Assembly: GCA_022360315.1 (NCBI GenBank) | Contig: JAKSDA010000060.1 | Location: forward strand, 1 to 61,553 | Source of the DNA: Pseudomonadota bacterium | GTDB lineage: Bacteria > Myxococcota_A > Polyangia > Haliangiales > Haliangiaceae | Reading direction: 5' to 3' | DNA length: 61,553 bases | Shown: positions 1-7,078 of the stretch, in pieces | Layout: the number at the start of each line of letters is the position of its first letter | Position numbering within the stretch: the first letter of the stretch is position 1 | Position numbers and translations under genes: made by a program | The notes under the pieces: generated by a model | Told to the model about the DNA's origin: nothing | The model's input: only the letters and a program-made list of their open reading frames with translations | The model's database searches: none

Positions 1-72
1 AGCTACCTACATGTCGAGGAGGACTTTCGAGACTTTTTCGAGGATTGGCTGAGCTGTAAAAATTTGACTTGA
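1..72 (+). CDS. C-terminal tail of a gene cut by the window edge
   Basis: Frame 1 is open from base 1 to a TGA at 70-72 and encodes 23 residues rich in aspartate, glutamate and phenylalanine (EEDFRDFFEDWL). Acidic aromatic tails of this kind end many SUKH/SMI1-KNR4 immunity proteins. The neighbouring Rhs-like remnant at 725-1066 fits such a role, but too little is visible to assign a family. It could also be a chance open frame. The function is an inference. Confidence 0.35.
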   Translation, partial: SYLHVEEDFRDFFEDWLSCKNLT

Positions 73-170
73 GCTGACAGTTAATGCGGCGCCGAGTGAC
101 GAGCGCATGGCCATGCCGCCACGGTGGCCGAGTTCGCCTTTTTCTGATTGAGTAGAATCGGGAGGTAATC

Positions 171-542
171 ATGCAGATTTCGGAGAAGTTCCGCCGAGGA
201 GTAGTTATGCCTCTTGATGAGACGTCGGCCAAAGCGTTGGAGGCTGAGGATGTCAACGATGCAACGCGTGTGCGATTCATCGAAATCGCTAGTCAAGACG
301 AGTTCGAGTTGCTCTGGCAGACAGGTGTATTTGCCGCAATCAACGAACAAACTGGCAGCCTTATCGACGATTACGAGGAAGAGGTCATCCCGGCTGAAAT
401 GGTCTCGCGAGTGCACGCTGTGGCATTATCCTTCGCGAAAAATTGCACAGGTGGTGCCACCGCCGTTCGGTTCTTCACTGCGTTGGCAGATGCCTGTGAT
501 GTTGCGCTGCGTGCTGCAAAGCCGATCTACTTTGTGCTGTGA
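171..542 (+). CDS. Small acidic protein of unknown function, possible immunity protein
   Basis: This encodes 123 residues and is preceded by a very good ribosome binding site (GGGAGGTAATC, directly before the ATG), which supports translation. The protein is acidic with no signal peptide, membrane segment or recognisable motif, so it should be cytoplasmic. It lies about 100 bases after the end of an upstream partial gene and is followed by an Rhs-family remnant. Orphan immunity genes are common in such places; that role is only an inference from context. A second in-frame start at Met13 has no ribosome binding site of its own. Confidence 0.6.
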   Translation: MQISEKFRRGVVMPLDETSAKALEAEDVNDATRVRFIEIASQDEFELLWQTGVFAAINEQTGSLIDDYEEEVIPAEMVSRVHAVALSFAKNCTGGATAVRFFTALADACDVALRAAKPIYFVL

Positions 543-724
543 TCGAAACTAACTCTGTCTGTGCAGTGTTGCGGGATGTGTCGCAAGAACTGGCAGTGGA
601 CAGAAACGTGTCCTGATGAGCTTTCGCGACGCTATGCCGCGAGAGACTCGAAGACGGCAGCCAGGGACGCTTCGTTCCCGTTTGCAGGACGCACCTGTCC
701 CTTGCGGATCATAAGGATGAGTTC

Positions 725-1066
725 GATGCCGGCCAGGCGACGCTGCTGGTCCCGGGGCATACCACGGCCGCGATGCACACCGCTGATGGAAGCATGGCGC
801 CGCTGAATGCCCTGGCGGTTCGCGCCACCGAGTATACAGTGGGAGAAGGCGGCCAGGCGGCCATGCCGGGCAGCTTGCCAGCGACGAGCGGCTATACCTA
901 CGCGGTCGAGCTGAGTGTCGATCAAGCGCTGCAGGCCGGGGCCACCCGGGTCGAATTCAGTCAGCCGCTGCCTTTTTACGTCGACAACTACCTCGACTTT
1001 CCCACCGGGGAGATTGTCCCGGTGGGCTACGGCGCTGCCGCCCTAGCCCGCCCTAGCCCGGGCTAG
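725..1066 (+). pseudogene. Fragment of an Rhs-like / carboxypeptidase-regulatory-like lipoprotein gene
   Basis: From codon 725 the frame reads QATLLVPGHTTAAMHTADGS and continues in clean protein-like sequence to a stop at 1064-1066. Its first residues match the last residues of the gene that runs off the right edge of the window (QATLLIPAHT at about 61524-61553), so the two look like paralogues, and this copy begins where the visible part of the other ends. No start codon, signal peptide or upstream domain is attached, and there is no repeat or toxin part after it. The last residues (AALARPSPG) come from a short repeated CCCTAGCCCG sequence. I read it as a leftover of a duplicated toxin gene. 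Confidence 0.55.
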
Positions 1067-1188
1067 CGGTGACAATCGTGCAGTCCCCACATCATGCCTG
1101 GACTTCTTTTTAACTCATTGAAATTACTGTGGCTATCCGAGTTGCAAGGGGCAGTGCGGCGGCTGGGCGAAAACCCGCCTCGCCCAAG

Positions 1189-2973
1189 TTATCCGGTTGC
1201 GCTGCGGGCCGATCGCGTCCCGGCCGACGGGGTTTCTCTACGCCAGGGCTGAAGGGTTTGTGTGGGCCGATAGCTGGCAAATTCTTGCTGTTGCTGGTGG
1301 ACTTCCCGGTTGTCCGGCGTGTTTCGGGTCCTGATGCGAAAGAGCGCCTCGGCCAGCCCCGCCCCTGCCCAGTGTTTGGTGAGCCGGGCCAGGTTGTCGA
1401 AGGTGCGCCGAGCCAGCAATCCCCGCATGCCGCGTGCCCGCCAGTTGAGTTTTAAATACCAGATCGAGCTGTATAAGTTGGTGTTTTTGATGGCCTGGAA
1501 TAGATTGGTCCCCTGCGGGCCAAATTTGGTATTGTTTATGTAGTTGTCGTAGATCTTATACGGCGAGTAATCGCCAAAAAGGAACCCTTTTCGCGTCGGA
1601 TCGAGCAGTCCTATGTTCTTGCCGCTATTGGCCACTTCAGTGAGCATTGCGTACATATCGGCAAAAAACCCCTCGTTCTGCTCCTCCATCATGGCGACCG
1701 CACGCTCGGCGAATTTGCTGTTTAAATGCCAGCGACCCGCGTACATCGGGACCATGAAACCAAACCACCACATCCACTCGATATAGATGCGCCAGCTCAT
1801 GACGCTGGCGTTTCCTATATGATTGCCGTGGTCGCGAAAAAGGCCGTTGATCAGCCGGGCGAACTCCACGTTGAAGCGGTTGTAGATCGTCCGCTTTTCC
1901 GCGGCGTCGCGCTCTGCTGCCATGCTGGCCCGGATGAGCTCGCTGATCGATTCGATGGCGATGGCGATGGTACTCGTGCCCAGCGAATAAAAGGCGTCGA
2001 TAATGTAGGCAGCGTCGCCCACAATATACCAGTTGCCCGGACCGAACATCTGCTTGCTGCGATAGGCGATCTGCCCGCGGCGGTGGAAATCGACGATGTC
2101 GCCGCTTTGAATCAAGCGATAAAGGACCGTGTGATTCTTGGCGAGAAAGGCCAGAAAATCTTCTTTTTTGGCCAGTTGCTCCGGGCCGATCTTATCCCTG
2201 TGGAAAACCACTCCGATGGATAATTCGTTTTCTTCTTTGGCGGCCGGAATCATCCAGATCCAGTGGCCATGACCCATGAAATGGTTGGTCGCGTAATAGA
2301 AGCTGGTGGTCGACCGATCGGGATGAAAGTCGTCGTCGAAAATGGTCCGATCGCTGTTGCGCACCCGCAACCAGACCGATGAGTTGGCCACCCCGAAAAG
2401 ATCGTCGGTGTCGCGGATCACATTGTCCAGTCGGCGGCCGATTAGAAATTTACGCCCGGAAGCGTCGACCAGGTGTGTGGCGGTGATCCAGCGTTTTTCC
2501 CCATTTGACGCGATGAGTACTCGATTGGGCGCATCGCCTCCGGTGAGATCAAAATCGACCACGTGGCCGGAATAAAAATCGGCCCCCATGTCTCGATTCA
2601 TCTGCAATACGTCGTGCTCGAATTTGGCGCGGTTGAGGTGAAATGATGGTATCGCAGTGGTAAACGCGGTCCAAATGCTGTAGTAGTCGTCTTTGCTCTC
2701 GGTCTTGTCTGGCTCCCTGGGCCAATGAAAATTGAGCCCCGCCTTGGGAGTGTGGTTCTCGATCATGTAATTGTGCAGGCCGAGTTCTTTGGCCACAAAG
2801 AGCGAGGCGATCTCGACCATCGATTCTCCGACCTTGAGGTCGCGGTCTCCGCGCGACTCGCCGCGCGGATCGATCAGCGCGACCGAAATGCCCGGGATTC
2901 GGAGCAAGAGATGCCTGGCCAGGCATACGCCGGCAAATCCGGCTCCCATGATTACGCAGTCATAGTGTTTCAT
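1189..2973 (-). CDS. Flavin-dependent halogenase-like oxidoreductase
   Basis: This encodes 594 residues. The N-terminus carries the FAD-binding Rossmann motif GAGFAG at 10-15, then KVGES at 47-51, the WIWMIP sequence at 238-243, which fits the WxWxIP signature of flavin-dependent halogenases, and a second flavin motif GDAAYIIDAF at 319-328. FADH2-dependent halogenation or a related oxygenation of an aromatic substrate is the family expectation; the substrate cannot be read from the sequence. The start was placed at the ATG before KHYDCVIMG because GGAG lies 8 bases upstream and the Rossmann fold begins there; the open frame extends much further upstream but is not protein-like. A glutathione S-transferase gene lies 151 bases upstream on the same strand. 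Confidence 0.8.
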   Translation of the reverse strand: MKHYDCVIMGAGFAGVCLARHLLLRIPGISVALIDPRGESRGDRDLKVGESMVEIASLFVAKELGLHNYMIENHTPKAGLNFHWPREPDKTESKDDYYSIWTAFTTAIPSFHLNRAKFEHDVLQMNRDMGADFYSGHVVDFDLTGGDAPNRVLIASNGEKRWITATHLVDASGRKFLIGRRLDNVIRDTDDLFGVANSSVWLRVRNSDRTIFDDDFHPDRSTTSFYYATNHFMGHGHWIWMIPAAKEENELSIGVVFHRDKIGPEQLAKKEDFLAFLAKNHTVLYRLIQSGDIVDFHRRGQIAYRSKQMFGPGNWYIVGDAAYIIDAFYSLGTSTIAIAIESISELIRASMAAERDAAEKRTIYNRFNVEFARLINGLFRDHGNHIGNASVMSWRIYIEWMWWFGFMVPMYAGRWHLNSKFAERAVAMMEEQNEGFFADMYAMLTEVANSGKNIGLLDPTRKGFLFGDYSPYKIYDNYINNTKFGPQGTNLFQAIKNTNLYSSIWYLKLNWRARGMRGLLARRTFDNLARLTKHWAGAGLAEALFRIRTRNTPDNREVHQQQQEFASYRPTQTLQPWRRETPSAGTRSARSATG

Positions 2974-3124
2974 GTCATGTTCTCCACGGGTGTTGGTTGG
3001 GCCGCCCCGGTGGCTGTGTTCCTTTGCCTTTGCGCGCGGACAGCGGGCGTTGATCGCCCCTTGAAGGCCATTCCGGTCCGGCATTTCTGTCGGCGGCGCA
3101 GCTGGCTGGCGATCCGGGCCAAGA

Positions 3125-3745
3125 TTACTGGGACGCGGGGGGCAGATTCTGTTTGAAGGCTGGAAGTTCACACATGGCGCGATACCAGCGGTGGATTTCT
3201 TTGAGTTCGGCCATGGGGTATTGGGCCGGTTCGGCGTAGGCGAAAAAGACAGCAATGGAGATATCGGCCAGGGTCGGGTCGGCGCCGCGCAGGAACGCCT
3301 TGCCCTCGAGCGAACTGTTGAGAATCGCGCCGTAGCGGCGAAAGTCGACCTCTGCCTGCTCGATGATAGCGGCGTCGGGCTCGCCCACATCGAGCACCTT
3401 TTTGAGCATCCGCTCGCTGATGAGTTGGCTCGAGCACGGCTGGAAATGGGCCGCTTCCCAGTTCATCCACTGCATGATGTGGTAGCGCTCATCGCTTTTG
3501 GGCCACAGAGTATTGTCGATCCTGGACGCAAGATATGCCATGATGGCGTTTGATTCCCACAATGTAGTATCACCGTCGACAAGGACGGGGATTTTTCCAT
3601 TTGGGTTGATCGCCAAGAACTCGGGGGTATGAGTCTGCCCTTCGAACAGCTTCATCTCTACTTTGTCGAGGGACAGGCCGAGATGATCGGCGACGATGTG
3701 GACCTTGCGGCCATTGGCAGTGAGTGAATTGGTATAGAGTTTCAC
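3125..3745 (-). CDS. Glutathione S-transferase family protein
   Basis: This encodes 206 residues with a GTG start preceded by AAAGGAGA, the best ribosome binding site in the area. The N-terminal thioredoxin-like half has the glutathione-site pattern NPNGKIPVLVDGD followed by LWESNAIMAYLA, and the C-terminal half is the usual all-helical domain (GADPTLADISIAVFF). The length is typical of the family. It should be cytosolic and conjugate glutathione to electrophiles or act as a thiol transferase. It reads toward the halogenase-like gene and lies beside glyoxalase I, so the cluster may deal with reactive, possibly halogenated or aldehyde products; that link is inferred. Confidence 0.9.
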   Translation of the reverse strand: MKLYTNSLTANGRKVHIVADHLGLSLDKVEMKLFEGQTHTPEFLAINPNGKIPVLVDGDTTLWESNAIMAYLASRIDNTLWPKSDERYHIMQWMNWEAAHFQPCSSQLISERMLKKVLDVGEPDAAIIEQAEVDFRRYGAILNSSLEGKAFLRGADPTLADISIAVFFAYAEPAQYPMAELKEIHRWYRAMCELPAFKQNLPPASQ

Positions 3746-3970
3746 GGCTATCTCCTTTCCGGCGGCAAACACTAGGACACTGGCAAACCAGATCCAAGGG
3801 CAGAATGGCCGCCGGGCGTTTATTCCATGGGCCGGTGCCAGGAAGTCCGACCAGTGCGTCGAGCACGTCCGAGGTAATGTATGATCAGTGTCCGGCTGAC
3901 ACGACGAGTGGACGCTAGACAGCAATCAAACTCGACGTTTATCCTCTACTCATCCAGACAAGGGAGAGCC

Positions 3971-4366
3971 ATGCGCATTCTTCACACCATGCTCCGGGTG
4001 TCCGATCTCGATCGGTCGCTCAAGTTTTACACCGAAATTCTCGGCATGCAGCTGCTGCGCAAAAAAGAATATCCAGCGGGGCGTTTTACCCTGGCATTTG
4101 TCGGCTACGGTCCCGAGGTCGAGGGGGCGTGTCTCGAGCTCACCTACAACTGGGGGACCGACCAGTACACCTTGGGTGATGCCTTCGGTCATGTCGCCAT
4201 CGAAGTCGACGATGCGTATAAAGCCTGCGAAACCATCAAGGCGACAGGCGGCAAGGTGGTGCGCGAAGCGGGCCCCATGAAGCACGGCACCACGGTCATC
4301 GCCTTTGTCGAGGATCCGGACGGCTACAAGATCGAGCTCATCCAGAAGGGCACGCAATCGGGTTAG
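3971..4366 (+). CDS. gloA: Lactoylglutathione lyase (glyoxalase I)
   Basis: This encodes 131 residues, the normal length for bacterial glyoxalase I. The four metal ligands are visible: His5 (ILHTMLRV), Glu56 (CLELTYN), His74 (FGHVAIEV) and Glu122 (KIELIQ). The enzyme isomerises the methylglyoxal-glutathione hemithioacetal to S-lactoylglutathione in the cytosol. The start ATG follows AGGGAGAGCC; the longer open frame upstream is not needed by the fold. It is transcribed divergently from the glutathione S-transferase gene, with 225 bases between the two starts, so they may share a control region. Confidence 0.93.
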   Translation: MRILHTMLRVSDLDRSLKFYTEILGMQLLRKKEYPAGRFTLAFVGYGPEVEGACLELTYNWGTDQYTLGDAFGHVAIEVDDAYKACETIKATGGKVVREAGPMKHGTTVIAFVEDPDGYKIELIQKGTQSG

Positions 4367-4486
4367 CGGCCGCGGCTGTCGCCACTCGCGGTGCTGCCGT
4401 GGAGCTCGGCATTGACCGTGATGATGAGCGAGCACACGTAGATATCGAAATTGGCCTATCGGGCGCTTACGTACGTGTGGGAGATT

Positions 4487-4987
4487 CTACTGAGTCACCG
4501 ACACATCTGTTGCGTTCAGCTCTTCGGCATCGACTCCGCCGCTGAATTCGAGATTGGCGGCGATGGATAATGTGGTCGGGATGGTGCCATTTCCGGATGG
4601 AGTCCAGGTGATCGAGCCAGACCCCGACGCGGCATCGACTCCGGCGACTGTTCGTGGTTCATCGCATCGAGCCGCGCCCTTGGCGTGTTGCGCTGCTTCC
4701 ACTCCCCAATTGGCCGGCGTTGAAATCTGCAATACTCCCAGGACGTCCACATTGACCAGCTTGATGACCACGCAAACATCGCGCGTGCTATCGGCCTTGG
4801 TCACCAGGATGCGATCGATTCCGCCGAGGACGGCACGGGCGCGGTACCCGACGCCGGCAGCCGAATCCTCTGGGCTACCGTCAGCGGATGAAGTGCTGCT
4901 GCCACATGCTGTGGCCGCAGCGATCGATAGAGCGAACAAAACGAATAACCGGATGGGCGCGCGCACGTCATAAGATAATGAGTTCAT
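4487..4987 (-). CDS. Small lipoprotein of unknown function
   Basis: This encodes 166 residues. A hydrophobic signal segment (LFVLFALSIAAATAC) ends in a lipobox cysteine at about residue 28, followed by a Ser/Gly-rich linker, so the mature protein should be lipid-anchored in the cell envelope. The C-terminal part alternates hydrophobic and small residues like a beta-rich exported domain, with two further cysteines (DVCVV and AARCDE). I do not recognise the family. It faces the MFS gene divergently and its start lies about 145 bases from that gene's first possible ATG. Confidence 0.7.
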   Translation of the reverse strand: MNSLSYDVRAPIRLFVLFALSIAAATACGSSTSSADGSPEDSAAGVGYRARAVLGGIDRILVTKADSTRDVCVVIKLVNVDVLGVLQISTPANWGVEAAQHAKGAARCDEPRTVAGVDAASGSGSITWTPSGNGTIPTTLSIAANLEFSGGVDAEELNATDVSVTQ

Positions 4988-5185
4988 GACCCGGCATTAT
5001 GCCGCAGTCGCCAATCCCGATGCCGCACTGGGTCCTTTATGGTCGGACCACTGGCAGTGTTCAGGACAGAGCGACTCCGTACTGGGCCATCGGACGATGA
5101 CAGCACGTCGAGAATCGACTACACTTTTCGCATGGCGAATCGCTTTACCGAACCTATCTGACGCGCGAGCACGATTCTTCGCCGT

Positions 5186-6334
5186 TTGGGCCTGACCGCG
5201 CTGCTCCTGCTCGGCGTGGAGGCCTTAGACGAGCTATTGGCCGGCATCCCCACGATCGGGGCGCCCGATGTGCAGCACGAGTTTGCACTGTCCTACAGTG
5301 CGCTGACTGTGGTTGTTTTCGTGGTCCCGCAGATCCTGGCGCTGGTGCTCGAGCCGCCGTTGTTTGTGTTGGCTGACCGGCGTCCGCGCAAATGGTTTGT
5401 GTGCGGCGGCGTGTTGGGCATGGGGGCATGTGCCATTGTGGCCGGTCTGGCACCGACTGTGTGGCTCTTTGCCGTGGCGCTATCGCTGGGCGTGGTGGCC
5501 AGCGGATGTGGCGTGGGACTGGCCCAGGCCACGCTGATGGACGAGCATCCACAGGACCGCGAGCGCATGATGACTCGCTGGGTGTTTCTCGGCACTCTCG
5601 GCGATGTGGCTGCACCGCTGGTATTTGTCGTGGCGGCTTATGTCTCTGTGGGCTGGCGGGCGGCATTTTTGACCATGGGAGTCATCATCGTGCTGTATGG
5701 AATGGCGCTTTATTGGTGGTTACCGAGGACTGCTGTGATCGACCCGGGCGAGCACGACGAGCAGCCGACGATTGGTCGTGCTGTGGCCGAAGCGCTGCGC
5801 AATCGCGAGCTTGTCATCTGGCTCGTCGGGTGTTGGTTATGCGATATGATGGACGAAATTCTGGTGGTATTCGCGTCGTTGCGCCTGCGCAATGATCTCG
5901 GCGCCGACCCGGCCATGCAGGGGGTGATTCTGTCCTGCTTCATGGCCGGTGCGCTCGTCGGGCTGGTCGTTGTCGACAGGATATTGGCCAGCCGAGAGCC
6001 GGTCGGCGTGTTGCGGATTTGTGCGGCCAGTTGTGCGGTATGTTATGCGGGCTGGTTGTTTGCCGATGCTCTGTGGTTGTCGGCGGTCTTTTTATTTGCC
6101 ACGGGTTGTTTTTGCGCGCCGCTCTATCCGATTGCCAGGGCGCAGACATACCGTGTGTTGCCGGGACAATCGGGCATGGTCAACGCAATGACCAGCCTAT
6201 TTGGCCCGGCCAGCATGGCCTTGCCCTTTGTGCTCGGCGCACTGGCCGACAGTGCCGGCCTCTTTGCTGCATTGTGCGTGCTTCTCGCCCAGCCGATCGG
6301 CTTGTTTTTTATCGCCTGCGCGCGCGCGCCGTAA
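5186..6334 (+). CDS. MFS-type membrane transporter with a damaged or unusual 5' end
   Basis: The frame encodes 382 residues with about eleven to twelve hydrophobic segments, a basic loop ADRRPRK at about 64-70 after the second segment, as in the major facilitator superfamily, and a second-half pattern (PLYPIARAQTYRVLPG) typical of it. The substrate is unknown. The only in-frame start after the upstream stop is a TTG at 5186 with no good ribosome binding site. In the same frame an ATG at 5132 begins MANRFTEPI and meets TGA at 5159-5161, after which the frame is open through RASTILRR into the transporter. A single base change at that TGA would give a normal basic leader, so this may be a recent nonsense mutation, a sequencing error, or a gene now using TTG. 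Confidence 0.75.
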   Translation: MGLTALLLLGVEALDELLAGIPTIGAPDVQHEFALSYSALTVVVFVVPQILALVLEPPLFVLADRRPRKWFVCGGVLGMGACAIVAGLAPTVWLFAVALSLGVVASGCGVGLAQATLMDEHPQDRERMMTRWVFLGTLGDVAAPLVFVVAAYVSVGWRAAFLTMGVIIVLYGMALYWWLPRTAVIDPGEHDEQPTIGRAVAEALRNRELVIWLVGCWLCDMMDEILVVFASLRLRNDLGADPAMQGVILSCFMAGALVGLVVVDRILASREPVGVLRICAASCAVCYAGWLFADALWLSAVFLFATGCFCAPLYPIARAQTYRVLPGQSGMVNAMTSLFGPASMALPFVLGALADSAGLFAALCVLLAQPIGLFFIACARAP

Positions 6335-6470
6335 TGCCGATCAGTACCCCGACGGTACAGCGCCTCGTAACCTCGATCGCTTCACACAAACCGGTCGCGT
6401 CAAGAGCCACCACAACGTCCTCGAAGTGGGATTCGCCCGCTTTATCGGCATATAATCGCGTGTTCGTCAT
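6309..6470 (-). pseudogene. N-terminal fragment of a small cupin-type protein
   Basis: The first 26 residues (MTNTRLYADKAGESHFEDVV and on) look like the start of small cupin-domain proteins that begin with RLYAD..GESHFED. After residue 26 the likeness is lost and the frame continues only into arginine-rich sequence overlapping the end of the convergent MFS gene, with a stop at 6309. The cupin barrel itself is absent. I read it as a truncated gene whose 3' part was lost when the present junction with the MFS gene formed; a short functional peptide is less likely. Confidence 0.4.
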
Positions 6471-7078
6471 CCGCTGAGTATCGCCCAGTGCGTCCAGCTG
6501 AACACCCGGCTCCATTCGCAATGCCAGGAGCGGGTCTGATAGGGCTTGTGAACAGCGATTTTCGCGTAGCCACCAAAACATAAAATACTCGACAAGCGTG
6601 GTCGAGAGCGGCTGTGGAACATGGCAGTCCTGACTAAACATTAAACATCTTGTTTGTGAATATCCAAATGTAGCTGAATGCAGGTTAGTTAGCGGCTGCC
6701 TCTGCTGCAGATATGGAATGGAGCGGGGCGGAATTGGCAATTGCGCGGGCATCCCAGTACCCATTTGTCCAACTGTTTGCGTACTGTCTGTACACAGTTG
6801 GTGCACGGTGTGGCGGCAACTCTGCTGCTCGCAGAGCCAGCGATCATCACATCATGAGGTCGGAAAGCGGGGTGTTTTGGCTGGCCCTGCATTTGCACAC
6901 GGGTCAGCCCAACACATGGGAGATATACATTGCGTCGGTGCGGGGTATGGAACCAATTCATCGACAACACTGCGCGCCGTGACCCATGCGCGGCGCCACG
7001 TTCGCATACGGACACCGGAGGCGCGCTGTTGCAGCGTCGAGATGTGTCTGGATGTCAAGACCAAGGAAGCTCACTACA
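6471..7078. other. Gene-free spacer before the secreted protease
   Basis: No convincing coding frame was found here. It contains an 8-base inverted repeat, CCAACTGT at 6769-6776 and ACAGTTGG at 6794-6801, with a nested GTAC..GTAC in the 17-base loop. This could be an operator or a small hairpin in the leader of the downstream protease gene. The rest has no recognisable element. Confidence 0.4.
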
